Shown: positions 24,993 through 34,891, counted from the first letter of the stretch. The stretch is 64,000 nucleotides of DNA from Limenecus sp048360435 (GCA_048360435.1 DBGCOP010000030.1:62001-126000), one strand, 5' to 3'. The notes: generated by a model from the letters alone, not told the origin. Numbers and translations are program-made.

Positions 24993-26047
24993 AAATCTTA
25001 AACATAACATCAGCATATGCTATCAAAAAAGTAAACTCTGACAGAGTTTACTCAATACCTTTGTCAAAAGGTATTGGTGCTGATTCAATATGTTTTAAAT
25101 CAGCAAATGTTGATAAAGAAGATGCCTTTGCACTTAGAAATATAAAAGATTTACCTTGTGCCTGCTGCGGTGAAAAAATGATTAATGAAAAAGATTATTC
25201 CCAATTCAAAGCAAAAGATTTCGAAGGTCCGGCGATACCTGTATTGAAAAAATTAAAACCTTACACAAAATACATGCGCCCGACGGAAAAAACAGTGTAC
25301 AATCTCTTGTGCAGAGCTGCCCGAAAAGACCCTCAAGCTGACTTACAAACTCTCATAGCAAAACGATATTACTTTCATCTGGGAAGACTTGAAGAAAAAC
25401 AGCTAAAAATCATAAACAATGCAATTGAAAAAGCTAAAGGCCTTTCAACTGACACAGAAACACAACTTATAGAAACCGTTAACAGGGTTAAGAATATTAT
25501 TTTTGTCGAAGCAAAAGACCATCCGCAAAAAAGAAGCAGAATAATAAATGAATTTAGTGCACTAAAAAACATAAGCAATGACAAAAAGCAGATTGAAAAA
25601 ATATTAAAAGAAATAGAAAAACTGCCCTCAGCAAAAAATGATGTAGATTCTTTTATTACAAAATACAGATACAGAGGCAATCGTGAAATCGGACAAAGAC
25701 TCATGTCCACAGCAAAACCAAGCCTTGACCATATCAAACCTGCAAAAAAAAGCGGTCACGATAAATTTTCTAATATGCTTGTTATGTGTGAAAAATGTAA
25801 CAGTGAAAGAGGAACAATACCTTACACTGCCTGGTTTTCAATACACCCTGAAATGCCAAAAAATATTCAAAAAAACATTGATAAAATAATAAAAGAAATT
25901 AATGAAGGCAGACTTGAAGGCTTTGACAATTATCCGCTTGAAGTTAAAAAAACGCTTTTTGAAGTTACAAAAAAAAGCAAAACACCCTATATTCTCAATA
26001 TTTCAAAACTCAAAAAACAACATTCCCCAAACCCTATGCTTTCATAA
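24989..26047 (+). CDS. Split-HNH protein, copy 4 of 4, short form
   Basis: 352 residues, ATGA overlap with copy 3. C-F-K-S at 35-38 stands where S-F-K-R is in copies 1 and 2. C-A-C-C-G is at 57-61 and the insert is only about 187 residues. The HNH-like end is closest to the textbook pattern: L-D-H-I-K-P (Asp247, His248), K-S-G-H-D, then C-E-K-C-N-S-E-R-G (Cys267, Cys270, Asn271). The shared tail H-P-E-M-P-K-N-I-Q-K-N-I-D-K-I-I is present. If one copy is an active nuclease this is the best candidate. It ends 14 bases inside the convergent gene at 26034. Confidence 0.7.
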   Translation: MKILNITSAYAIKKVNSDRVYSIPLSKGIGADSICFKSANVDKEDAFALRNIKDLPCACCGEKMINEKDYSQFKAKDFEGPAIPVLKKLKPYTKYMRPTEKTVYNLLCRAARKDPQADLQTLIAKRYYFHLGRLEEKQLKIINNAIEKAKGLSTDTETQLIETVNRVKNIIFVEAKDHPQKRSRIINEFSALKNISNDKKQIEKILKEIEKLPSAKNDVDSFITKYRYRGNREIGQRLMSTAKPSLDHIKPAKKSGHDKFSNMLVMCEKCNSERGTIPYTAWFSIHPEMPKNIQKNIDKIIKEINEGRLEGFDNYPLEVKKTLFEVTKKSKTPYILNISKLKKQHSPNPMLS

Positions 26048-26687
26048 GAGAGTTAATTGTATCCCCTTGTGCACATTCGCTTTTATCAACAACAAAGCGA
26101 GGAGTATAATCTTTTAACACAAGCATCTTATTAATTTCACCGCTCAATCCAGCAAATGATAATGCAATTTGTGAAGGTTTTTTGGAGTTGCGTTCTTCAA
26201 TGAAACCTATAACCGTATCCAAAATTTCGAGCAACATTGCCCTGTTTATATGAGCAAATTCAAAATCTTCAAAAACTTCCATCAAAAAAGGATAAGCATC
26301 AACAGCTTTATAAGCATTGATTTTCTTAATTTTCACTCTTATATCATCATCTTTTATATCAGAAAACATAATTTTTAAATAATAAACAGAATATCTGAAA
26401 ATATTTTTTATAATAAGAGTCTTATCTTGAAATTTTGATGCTTTTTGATAGAAATTCACAAAATTTGAAAATAAATTTTCTTTCTTAGGTATAACTCCGT
26501 TATTCTGTATAGTTAAATAGTCAACAAAAAATGTCTCAAGAAGCATTTTGTTAAGCTTTTCAGCAGCTTCAAGATAAGAATTTTCCATTTCTATCCAATA
26601 AGTTGAATAAATATCAACAAGACCAGAGTTTTTCAGTTCTCCTGATACAAATTTTCTGATTTTTGAAATGTTACTCAAATTTTCCAT
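26034..26687 (-). CDS. Hypothetical helical protein
   Basis: 217 residues, soluble by appearance, almost entirely helical with alternating Leu/Ile/Phe and Lys/Glu/Asp. TAGG lies about 9 bases before the ATG. No catalytic motif or known family recognised. It converges on the HNH array with a 14-base overlap and is followed upstream by the TPR gene on the same strand, 61 bases away, so the two may be co-transcribed. No evidence links it to the HNH array beyond adjacency. Confidence 0.6.
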   Translation of the reverse strand: MENLSNISKIRKFVSGELKNSGLVDIYSTYWIEMENSYLEAAEKLNKMLLETFFVDYLTIQNNGVIPKKENLFSNFVNFYQKASKFQDKTLIIKNIFRYSVYYLKIMFSDIKDDDIRVKIKKINAYKAVDAYPFLMEVFEDFEFAHINRAMLLEILDTVIGFIEERNSKKPSQIALSFAGLSGEINKMLVLKDYTPRFVVDKSECAQGDTINSLMKA

Positions 26688-26748
26688 AATTTAATACCTA
26701 TAAAGATTTTAAATTACAGAAAAAGAAAAGACAAAACTATTAAGTTTA

Positions 26749-28437
26749 TTAAACTTCAAAAAGCCGATAAAGTCTGTTCAAAATATCCTGCTCCTCAAGA
26801 TCATTTGTCAGAACATTCAAATCCAGTGCTCTTTGGAAGTTTTTTGCAGCCTTCGTGTTTTCACCGAGGATAGTATAAGCTCTTCCAAGATTAAAATAAG
26901 CAAGCGTGTAACTCTTGTTACCTTCAAGAGCTTTGTCAAACATGTCAATTGCTTCCTGAACATTTCCTATATCATCAAGATAAATAACGCCAAGATTATT
27001 GTAAGCAATGGAATACTCGGGATTTAGATTAATAGCCTTATGATAAGCAACAATTGCCTCTTCCGTATAATCTTTTTCCCACAGTGCCATGCCGCATTTG
27101 CAATAAGATTTTGGATTCTCAGGATTAATTTTTATTGCATCACAATAAGCTTTTATCGCATTGTCATAATCATCCACAGAAAAATATGTATCACCGATAG
27201 CAATATGACACTCATCATTTTCAGGATTCAAAACAGCAGCTGTTTGATACAGAACAACAGCAGCTTCGGGATTTTCTTTTATTTCAAAATAAACTGAACC
27301 CAATGCCTGACAAACAATAGAAGTCCAATACGGATCAGGATTTATGTTAATAGCCTTCTGATAGTGCTCAATCGCATCATCATACTGTTCCAACTGAACA
27401 AGAGCAAAAGCCATGCTGTTGTGATAAAAAGGATTGTTTTCATCTTTTTCCAATGCCATTGAAAAAGCATTCACAGCAGGAAGACTGTCATTTTTTTGGA
27501 GATACAAATGCCCGAGTTCATAATAAACTTTATCATTGTCCGGCTCTATTTCAAGGAGTTTTGTATAAGCATCTATGGCATCATCATAATTTTCCGGAAA
27601 ATACGTTTGAATAACAGTTGCAAGTTTAATCAATGCATCACGGTCATAGGGGTTTGCCTCAAGAACCTTTTTATAAGCATCAATAGCAATTTCCGGGGCA
27701 TGTTCTTTTATGCAAATGTCACCTATTTTGTTATAGAAAAATTCATCTCTGCCTGTATTTTCAGCAGCGGCATCATACGCAGCAACAGCCATTGAACTGT
27801 TTTTAATTTTTTCGAAAAATCCCCCATAGGTTTTATACATAAAAACCAGTGCGTCATCAGAAACATTTTTGTACATCATCTTTAAAGACGGGAAATCCCA
27901 CAGCACAGTAAGACAGCCTGAACAAGCATAATAAACCATTCTTATGAAATCAATAAAAGACGGCTTAACATTATTAATTTTTTCATACAGAAGCGATGCC
28001 AAAATAAGACGGGGCCGGGCTGATTTTATCGGATTAATTTTTATGGCATTTTTAAATTCTTTTTCTGCTTCTTCAAAATCATTGGCCAGTTTCAAAAAAT
28101 ATCCTGTATAAATATGCGCATTAGTATTTTTCGGATCAATATTAACAGCCATTTTGCACTGTTCTATTGCTGAATCAAGAGAAATTTCACCGTTCTCAAA
28201 CAATAAACTGGCAAGCCTGTAATACGTCTCAGGGATAGACGGATTCAACTTTATTGCCTGAATATAATAATTTACAGCACTTTCCAAATCACTGCTGTTA
28301 CTTCTCAATAAATATTTTTCATGAAATACTCTTGCCTTTTCAAGAGTATTCAAAACTTTCTCATCTTTCTTCCTAATATCGGATATTTCGGCATCATGCC
28401 CTTTATCCTCATTGGGGTGTTTTTGTTGCTCTAACAT
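26749..28437 (-). CDS. Tetratricopeptide-repeat protein
   Basis: 562 residues dominated by TPR units of 34 residues (Y-x2-A-I-x-L-N-P type endings), about a dozen in all, from residue 40 to near the C-terminus. One stretch (about 160-205) interrupts the array with a Cys-containing hydrophobic segment (Y-A-C-S-G-C-L-T-V-L-W-D-F). TPR arrays are scaffolds for protein binding; no partner domain or enzyme module is attached. No signal peptide, so probably cytosolic. Cyanobacterial-type genomes hold many such proteins. The start is the ATG at 28437; the ribosome site is weak. Confidence 0.85.
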   Translation of the reverse strand: MLEQQKHPNEDKGHDAEISDIRKKDEKVLNTLEKARVFHEKYLLRSNSSDLESAVNYYIQAIKLNPSIPETYYRLASLLFENGEISLDSAIEQCKMAVNIDPKNTNAHIYTGYFLKLANDFEEAEKEFKNAIKINPIKSARPRLILASLLYEKINNVKPSFIDFIRMVYYACSGCLTVLWDFPSLKMMYKNVSDDALVFMYKTYGGFFEKIKNSSMAVAAYDAAAENTGRDEFFYNKIGDICIKEHAPEIAIDAYKKVLEANPYDRDALIKLATVIQTYFPENYDDAIDAYTKLLEIEPDNDKVYYELGHLYLQKNDSLPAVNAFSMALEKDENNPFYHNSMAFALVQLEQYDDAIEHYQKAININPDPYWTSIVCQALGSVYFEIKENPEAAVVLYQTAAVLNPENDECHIAIGDTYFSVDDYDNAIKAYCDAIKINPENPKSYCKCGMALWEKDYTEEAIVAYHKAINLNPEYSIAYNNLGVIYLDDIGNVQEAIDMFDKALEGNKSYTLAYFNLGRAYTILGENTKAAKNFQRALDLNVLTNDLEEQDILNRLYRLFEV

Positions 28438-28564
28438 GAAATATGCCTGCCTCAGTCTTATCTTTTATTTACGTCGGCATGCTTTTATGAAAATTTAATC
28501 ATTCATAAAGAAATCATCCTTTTAACCCAAATTTGAAAAATTTAAAATATAATTTTCTTAAAAT

Positions 28565-28592
28565 TTGCCTTTTAGTTTGTTGATTATATAAT
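28565..28592 (+). promoter_or_regulatory. Promoter of topA, close to the start codon
   Basis: TTGCCT (28565-28570) and TATAAT (28587-28592) are spaced by 16 bases. The expected transcription start would be only 2-4 bases before the ATG at 28602, and no ribosome site is visible, so the mRNA may be leaderless. Confidence 0.5.
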
Positions 28593-28601
28593 TATAAAGC
28601 T

Positions 28602-30917
28602 ATGGCAAAAACAAAAGAAAAAATTACAGATGCAGCCGCAACAGAAAAAAAGGCTAAAACAACAAAAGCATCAAAATCAAAAAAAGAAAAAGCACTGGTA
28701 ATAGTTGAGTCTCCAGCAAAATCAAAAACAATCAAAAAGATTCTGGGAGATTCATACCAAATTGAAGCAAGCTACGGGCATATCAGGGATTTTCCGCCCA
28801 AAGTTCTGGGGTTTGATGTTGCAAACAATTTTGAACCAACTTTCATAGTCATTCCGGAAAAAAACGTAGTAGTAAAAAAACTGAATGATCTGGCAAAAAA
28901 ATCAGACAAAATCTTTCTTGCATCCGACCCTGACCGTGAAGGAGAAGCCATTGCATGGCATGTAAGGCAGGTTCTTGAAGTGCCTGATGAAAAAATTAAA
29001 AGAATCGAATTTAACGAAATCACGCCCAAAGCAATAAAAAGTGCTGTCGAAAACCCGAGAGCAATTGACATGGAGAGGGTTAAGGCACAACAAACAAGAC
29101 AAATTTTGGACAGACTAGTAGGCTATAAAATCAGCCCTGTACTATGGGAAAAAATGAGAAATTACAGACTATCAGCCGGTCGTGTCCAAAGTGTCGCTCT
29201 TCGAATGATTTGTGAAAGAGAAGACGAAATCGAAGCCTTCGTGCCTGTTGAATATTGGACAATCACAGCCGATCTCTTAAAAGGTAAACTCCCGTTTCAG
29301 GCAGAATTATCAAAATATAAAGATAAAAAAATAGAAATTAAAGACAAAACAGAAGCAGACAAAATTGTTGCTGAACTAACAAAAGAAGGTTTGAAATACG
29401 AAGTTTCAAAAGTCACCTTTAGAGACACTCAAAGAAAACCTGCCGCACCGTTCATTACTTCTACATTGCAGAGAGAAGCCAGTTCAAAATTAGGCTACGG
29501 CGTATCAAAAACTATGCAGATAGCTCAAAAGCTTTATGAAGGTATTGAAATAGGCTCAGAACCCGTCGGTTTGATTACATATATGAGAACAGACTCCGTC
29601 AGAATTTCAGATGATGCACAGGCTGCTGCAAAAAACTATATTACAGAAAACTATGGTGAAAATTATTACCCCAAAACACCTAACAACTATGTAAAAGGAA
29701 AAAAGAATGTACAAGATGCTCACGAAGCTATCAGACCTTCTTATATAGATAAAACCCCTGACAGCATAAAGCAGTATCTTACGTCCGAACAATATAGACT
29801 TTATAAACTCATCTGGTCAAGGTTTATTGCTTCTCAAATGGAGAATGCAAAAGTTAAAAACACTTCAGTTGACATAGAAGCCGGCGATTACACATTCAAA
29901 ACAGGAACAAGCAAAATTGTCTTTGACGGATTCTTAAAAGTCTATAATGAAGCAGAAGAAGAAACAGATCAGAGCAAAATTCCGGATCTTGAAAAAGGCG
30001 ATGAAGTAAAACTGAAAAAAATTGATCCAAAACAGCACTTTACACAGCCTCCGCCCAGATACACAGAAGCTTCACTGGTTAAAGCACTTGAGGAACACGG
30101 AATCGGAAGACCGTCAACTTACGCACCGATTATTTCTAAAATACAAACAAAAGGGTATGTTGAAAAGCTTGAAAAAGCACTTGCTCCAACTATTCTCGGG
30201 CGAACTCTCTGCCGTGAGCTTGTAAAATATTTTACAGACATAATGAATTACAAATTCACTGCACAAATGGAAACAAAGCTGGATGACATTGCCGATGAAA
30301 AAGCAGACTGGAAGAAAGTTCTAAAGGATTTTTATACACCTTTCAATGATACTGTTGATTCGGCAAAGAAAAATATGCCTAAAGTTTTAATTGAGTCCGA
30401 CGTAACTTGTCCGAAATGCGGAAAAAAAATGATTGTCAGAACCAGCAGATTCGGAACCCAGTTTTTGGGCTGTTCCGGATATCCTGAATGTAAAACAATG
30501 CTGCCCTTAAACAAAGACGGTTCAGCAGTTCCTGTTGATGAAAAAAGTGATGAAAAATGTGAAAAATGCGGTTCTGAAATGATTGTCAAAGTCGGACCAT
30601 ACGGAAAATACCTCCAGTGCACAAATGACGAATGCAAAAACAGAAAACGAATCGTTGTGACAACAGGAGTAAAATGTCCTAAATGCCAAGACGGTGAAAT
30701 TATTCAAAGAAAATCAAAATACGGAAAAATTTTTTATGGATGCAACAAATATCCTGATTGTGATTTTGTTTCATGGAATGAACCGGTGAATGAAAAATGC
30801 CCGGAATGCGGTTCTCTTCTTGCAAAAAAATTAACAAAAAAAGAGTCTAAACTTATTTGTACAAACAACTCTTGTTCATTCTCTAAACCACTGGAGGAAG
30901 AAGATAATAATGATTAA
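28602..30917 (+). CDS. topA: DNA topoisomerase I
   Basis: 771 residues. TopA relaxes negative supercoils by a single-strand break with a 5'-phosphotyrosine. A Lys-rich tail of about 28 residues precedes the Toprim domain (V-I-V-E-S-P-A-K-S-K-T, then D-P-D-R-E-G-E-A-I-A-W-H). The type IA core follows, with the catalytic tyrosine in L-I-T-Y-M-R-T-D-S near residue 328. Four C-terminal zinc-ribbon units, each C-P-x-C-G to G-C or C-T with a second Cys pair, begin near residue 605. The length is normal for this family. The last codons overlap aroE by 8 bases. Confidence 0.96.
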   Translation: MAKTKEKITDAAATEKKAKTTKASKSKKEKALVIVESPAKSKTIKKILGDSYQIEASYGHIRDFPPKVLGFDVANNFEPTFIVIPEKNVVVKKLNDLAKKSDKIFLASDPDREGEAIAWHVRQVLEVPDEKIKRIEFNEITPKAIKSAVENPRAIDMERVKAQQTRQILDRLVGYKISPVLWEKMRNYRLSAGRVQSVALRMICEREDEIEAFVPVEYWTITADLLKGKLPFQAELSKYKDKKIEIKDKTEADKIVAELTKEGLKYEVSKVTFRDTQRKPAAPFITSTLQREASSKLGYGVSKTMQIAQKLYEGIEIGSEPVGLITYMRTDSVRISDDAQAAAKNYITENYGENYYPKTPNNYVKGKKNVQDAHEAIRPSYIDKTPDSIKQYLTSEQYRLYKLIWSRFIASQMENAKVKNTSVDIEAGDYTFKTGTSKIVFDGFLKVYNEAEEETDQSKIPDLEKGDEVKLKKIDPKQHFTQPPPRYTEASLVKALEEHGIGRPSTYAPIISKIQTKGYVEKLEKALAPTILGRTLCRELVKYFTDIMNYKFTAQMETKLDDIADEKADWKKVLKDFYTPFNDTVDSAKKNMPKVLIESDVTCPKCGKKMIVRTSRFGTQFLGCSGYPECKTMLPLNKDGSAVPVDEKSDEKCEKCGSEMIVKVGPYGKYLQCTNDECKNRKRIVVTTGVKCPKCQDGEIIQRKSKYGKIFYGCNKYPDCDFVSWNEPVNEKCPECGSLLAKKLTKKESKLICTNNSCSFSKPLEEEDNND

Positions 30918-31761
30918 ATTTGCTGTTATAGGTCATCCTTTGACACAGTCTCTTTCTGCTGTCATGCACAATGCAATGTTAAAAGAACTGGGGATAGAAG
31001 GTTCTTATGAGCTTCTTGATACAGAAAGCGAGGATCTCGTCTCCAGAGTAAAAATGCTAAAATCACAAGGCTATAACGGATTCAATGTAACAATACCTCA
31101 CAAGGTTCCTATTACGCTTTTCCTTGACGAATTTGATAAATCAGCAGACATAGCAGGATGTGCCAACACGGTTAAAATCATGCCGGACAAAAGCTTATAC
31201 GGTTACAACACAGATATATACGGTTTTAAAACAGCAATTCCCCAAAATATACAGGACAATTTAAAAAACGGAAAAGTTTCTATTTTAGGCACAGGAGGAG
31301 CTGCAAGAGCTGCCGCAATTGCTTTTTGTGAAACAGGAGTAAAAACAATAGATTTTTATGCAAGAAATGTAATTAATGCAAGTTCAATGGTGAATTTTTT
31401 AAGAGAAAAATTTCCACTCGTTAAAATTAATCTTAAACAAATGCAAAGCTTGAACAATCTTTCTGACAGCTTGATGCTTGTCAATTCAACTCCGATTGGA
31501 ATGAGAGGCAAAGCAATGGGCACAAGTCCCGTTGAAGAAGAAATTTTAAAAACACTGCCGGAAAACGCAGCAGTCTATGACATTGTTTACAATCCGTTGA
31601 AAACGGAATTCTTAAAAATTGCACAAAAAAACGGATATGAAACAATTACAGGTTTGGACATGTTTGTTCATCAGGGAGCAAAAGCCTTTGAAATTTGGAC
31701 AGGGCAAAAAGCAAACCCTGACGTCATGAAAATGGCAGCACTTGAAGAACTGGCTGAATAA
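30910..31761 (+). CDS. aroE: Shikimate dehydrogenase
   Basis: 283 residues. AroE reduces 3-dehydroshikimate to shikimate with NADPH in aromatic amino acid synthesis. It shows H-P-L-x-Q-S-L-S-A at the substrate site, F-N-V-T-I-P-H-K near residue 58 (catalytic Lys), N-T-D-x-Y-G-F near 98, the nucleotide motif G-T-G-G-A-A-R near 122, and V-N-S-T-P-I-G-M near 194. A GGAGGAAGA site inside the end of topA serves it. Co-transcribed with topA; no metabolic link is evident. Confidence 0.95.
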   Translation: MIKFAVIGHPLTQSLSAVMHNAMLKELGIEGSYELLDTESEDLVSRVKMLKSQGYNGFNVTIPHKVPITLFLDEFDKSADIAGCANTVKIMPDKSLYGYNTDIYGFKTAIPQNIQDNLKNGKVSILGTGGAARAAAIAFCETGVKTIDFYARNVINASSMVNFLREKFPLVKINLKQMQSLNNLSDSLMLVNSTPIGMRGKAMGTSPVEEEILKTLPENAAVYDIVYNPLKTEFLKIAQKNGYETITGLDMFVHQGAKAFEIWTGQKANPDVMKMAALEELAE

Positions 31762-31777
31762 AAGTTATTTATTTAAT

Positions 31778-33022
31778 TTATGCAGTCTTTTTATGAGGTT
31801 CTATTTTTTCGCTTATCCAGTTAGCAATAGGAGTAACAACAACAGGACCGATAAATCTGTATATTGTAGTGAAGATTACAATAGGTCCTAAAAGACGAAT
31901 ACCAATGAGACGCTTGTTCATAAGTTCTTCTGTCATATTCGGATTCATTCTCTTATATACGGATTTGTAAGCATCAAGTTTCTTGTTGATAACACCATCA
32001 AGCTTGTATGCGCCCCATGTACAAACAGCTGCCGTAATTCCCTGATTCAATATCATAGGCAGCTTCTGATCTTTTTCAATACTTTTGGATTTTGCAGTCT
32101 GCTGCATATAGAATCCTGAAAGCCACAAACTTTCACCGGCTATCAAATGAGGGAACCAATTCTTCAATCCGCCAAACCATTCAATGAAGTTTCTGAATTT
32201 GTTTGTATCAGCTATTTTTCCAACACCTTTTGCTATACCTTCAGTAACAAGACTGCCTGCGCCCTTAAATGAAGGATGATTGTTTGTATTTGATTCTTCT
32301 TTATTGTTCGCTCTGTCATAAGAAGACTGAATCTTTGTAAAGCCTTTGAATGATTTTGAATCACTGCCTTTGAAGCTCATAAATGAATAATCAATCTTTG
32401 CTTTGTCGTGAGGCGTAACATCAGTTTTTCCATTTTTGGAAAGCCCCAATGCTTTTAATAAAGGAGGAACAATCATAATTGTAGCAGCAGCTCTTAATGG
32501 CAAAAATATAGGCTGATGCAGCCTGCCTGCTGTTTCCTTAAAGACTCTTGCATTCTTTTCTATATATGAAGGATCATTTTTCATATACTTTGAAGGATTG
32601 CTCATCAGTTTTTTAATACCACGTTTTACAGGCTCAGCAACTGCAATTGTTGTAGCAAGTCCAAGAACACCTGTTGCAATAGAGTGAGCAACCTGATAAT
32701 TGTTCTTTTTCTTTTCAACAGGATCTTTTGTCGGAATAATATAGATAGAAGCAGGTCTCGCAATTGTAGTCAAACCAAGAGCGATTAAAGCATCTGCAAT
32801 TAGAGAGTTATCAGCAAGAATGTCCAAGAATTTGTTGAACCATTTATTAACAGCCATTTTCTCGCCAAAAGTTTTTGCAACTATCTGAACAGGTGCGCCT
32901 TTAAAACTCAAACGACCGCTCGGATTTTGTCCGGCGGTCGTTTTATTCGCACTTCTATTGTTATTATTTTGAGCTAAATAATGCTTTTGATGAATATTAT
33001 ACACTAGATTTTCGGTTTTCAT
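31778..33022 (-). CDS. Hypothetical membrane protein with four S-F-K-G motifs
   Basis: 414 residues. A polar Asn-rich N-terminus carries S-F-K-G at 39-42; three more S-F-K-G copies lie in a polar central linker (about residues 210-252). Around the linker are several moderately hydrophobic segments: near 70-90, 115-130, 170-185, 305-335 and 370-395. A membrane or lipid-associated protein is therefore likely. Conserved-looking blocks such as W-F-N-K-F-L-D-I-L-A and N-W-F-P-H-L-I-A-G-E-S-L do not match a family I know. The repeated motif is the most unusual property. No clear ribosome site (GGAAAACCA before the ATG). Confidence 0.65.
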   Translation of the reverse strand: MKTENLVYNIHQKHYLAQNNNNRSANKTTAGQNPSGRLSFKGAPVQIVAKTFGEKMAVNKWFNKFLDILADNSLIADALIALGLTTIARPASIYIIPTKDPVEKKKNNYQVAHSIATGVLGLATTIAVAEPVKRGIKKLMSNPSKYMKNDPSYIEKNARVFKETAGRLHQPIFLPLRAAATIMIVPPLLKALGLSKNGKTDVTPHDKAKIDYSFMSFKGSDSKSFKGFTKIQSSYDRANNKEESNTNNHPSFKGAGSLVTEGIAKGVGKIADTNKFRNFIEWFGGLKNWFPHLIAGESLWLSGFYMQQTAKSKSIEKDQKLPMILNQGITAAVCTWGAYKLDGVINKKLDAYKSVYKRMNPNMTEELMNKRLIGIRLLGPIVIFTTIYRFIGPVVVTPIANWISEKIEPHKKTA

Positions 33023-33162
33023 TGGTTTTCCAATCTATTTTGTCTATTTCGTATCAGCTTTAAGTTTGTAAAAAATATTATTTGCTAATTATAGTAAAAA
33101 AAGAACTCAAAAGTAAAGTTTTTTTACAATTCTTAATAAAGTGTACTTTTAACAATTTATAT

Positions 33163-34755
33163 CTACGCATTCAAATTAATATATTTAGCCGTTCCAATAC
33201 CGTCTATGCTTGAAATTTCAGACAAAGTAGATTCATCAACTTCACTTCCCGTATTTATAATCATTATCGAAATGTTGTCGTTTTCAGCTCTGTTTTGAGC
33301 AACGTTCATTCTCGTAATGTTTATATTTTTATTACCAAGCACTGTTGCAACCTTCGCAACCATAGCAGGTTTATTCTCGTGAGGAACAAGAATCATGTGT
33401 TTTTCCGGCTCAATGCTGGCATTATATCCGTTTATTTTAACTATTCTGGGCATGTTCTGCGCAATCAAAGCACCGGAAATAGTATTTGTTTCTTTATCTG
33501 TTACAAGCTTTAATATGATAGAGCCGATGTAGTCTGTTGAAGTATTTGATTTTGTTGTTGTTACATCAAGCCCCTTGTTCTTTGCTATAACCGGAGCATT
33601 TACATAATTCACATCATTAACAAAAGCAGACAAAACGCCTTTCACAACAGCTGTTTCAAGAGGAGAAACATCCAAATCGGCAAGATTGCCTTTCACCGTA
33701 ACATAGATTCCTTTTAAAGCACCTGCTGACATTTGCATAGCAAGTTCGCCAATATTTTCCGCCAGCTGCATATAGTCTTTTACAGGCTCAAGTTTTGAGG
33801 GCTTTAAAGATGGAATATTTACAGCAGAACGGGCCGAACCACCTTTTAAAACATCTCTGATTTGTTCTGCAACATCTTCAGCTACTTTCAACTGTGCTTC
33901 TTCAGTACTTGCCCCGAGGTGCGGTGTTAACAGAATGTCACCTGTTGTTTTAACGAGAGGATTTTCTGCAATATCAGGTTCTCCTTCAAAAACGTCAACA
34001 GCAGCCTGAGCAACATGACCTGATTCAAGAGCCGCAGCCAGAGCTTTTTCATCAATAATGCCGCCTCTTGCACAGTTTATGAGCCTAACCCCCGGTTTCA
34101 TTTTTGAAATTGTATCTTTGTTAATCATGTGCATTGTTTCTTTTGTTTTTGGTGTATGCACTGTAATATAGTCGCATTTCCCCCAAAAATCATCCAGAGA
34201 TTCCGCATATTGAGCACCGAATTTTTCAACAACTTCTTTTGAAGTAAAAGGATCACAAACAAGAACTTTCATACCAAGAGCAAGAGCTGTTTCTGCCACA
34301 TGATGACCGATTTTACCAAAGCCGATTATCCCCAGTGTCTTTCCAAAAACTTCATGACCCGTATATTTAGAACGTTCCCAAAGACCTTTTTTTGTTGATT
34401 CAGCAGCTTTTGCAATATTTCTTGACATTGCAAGCATTAGTGCCACGGTATGTTCAGCTGCCGCATTTGTATTTCCGTCAGGTGAATTAACAACAACAAT
34501 TCCGTGCCTTGTTGCTGCATCAAGATTTATATTGTCCACACCAACTCCGGCTCTTCCTATAATTTTTAAATTTTTACCTGCTTCTATAACTTTTTCTGTA
34601 ACTTTAGTCTGACTTCTGACCATTAAAGCATCATAGTCTCCTATTACTTTACATAACTCCTCTTCCGACATTGTGGGGAGCAAATCCGACTGCGCTGCAT
34701 CTCCAATGATAGCTTTGGCTTTTTCGTTAATTTTGTCTGTAATTAAAACTTTCAT
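33163..34755 (-). CDS. serA: D-3-phosphoglycerate dehydrogenase
   Basis: 530 residues, the long type with catalytic, allosteric-substrate-binding and C-terminal ACT domains. SerA oxidises 3-phosphoglycerate to 3-phosphohydroxypyruvate, the first step of serine synthesis. Seen are R-A-G-V-G-V-D-N-I near residue 72, the NAD motif G-F-G-K-I-G near 147, C-A-R-G-G-I-I-D-E near 230, and the catalytic His in L-T-P-H-L-G-A-S-T near 282. The ACT domain starts near 455 and would sense serine. AGGGGGAG lies about 8 bases before the ATG. Single gene, divergent from the LysM/EF-hand gene. Confidence 0.96.
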   Translation of the reverse strand: MKVLITDKINEKAKAIIGDAAQSDLLPTMSEEELCKVIGDYDALMVRSQTKVTEKVIEAGKNLKIIGRAGVGVDNINLDAATRHGIVVVNSPDGNTNAAAEHTVALMLAMSRNIAKAAESTKKGLWERSKYTGHEVFGKTLGIIGFGKIGHHVAETALALGMKVLVCDPFTSKEVVEKFGAQYAESLDDFWGKCDYITVHTPKTKETMHMINKDTISKMKPGVRLINCARGGIIDEKALAAALESGHVAQAAVDVFEGEPDIAENPLVKTTGDILLTPHLGASTEEAQLKVAEDVAEQIRDVLKGGSARSAVNIPSLKPSKLEPVKDYMQLAENIGELAMQMSAGALKGIYVTVKGNLADLDVSPLETAVVKGVLSAFVNDVNYVNAPVIAKNKGLDVTTTKSNTSTDYIGSIILKLVTDKETNTISGALIAQNMPRIVKINGYNASIEPEKHMILVPHENKPAMVAKVATVLGNKNINITRMNVAQNRAENDNISIMIINTGSEVDESTLSEISSIDGIGTAKYINLNA

Positions 34756-34891
34756 GTAAAAACTCCCCCTAATTTTTATTTAATACGCATTTTGCCTTGT
34801 AATTATAATATTTTTTGTAAAAATAAGCAATTTTAATACACAAATTGTTTTTATATTATTACGAGCTTATTTATTAGGAGAAATTATACCT

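Noticed and set aside
33094..33127. A/T-only inverted repeat after serA
   Set aside because: Stem is only A-T pairs and too weak to call a terminator.
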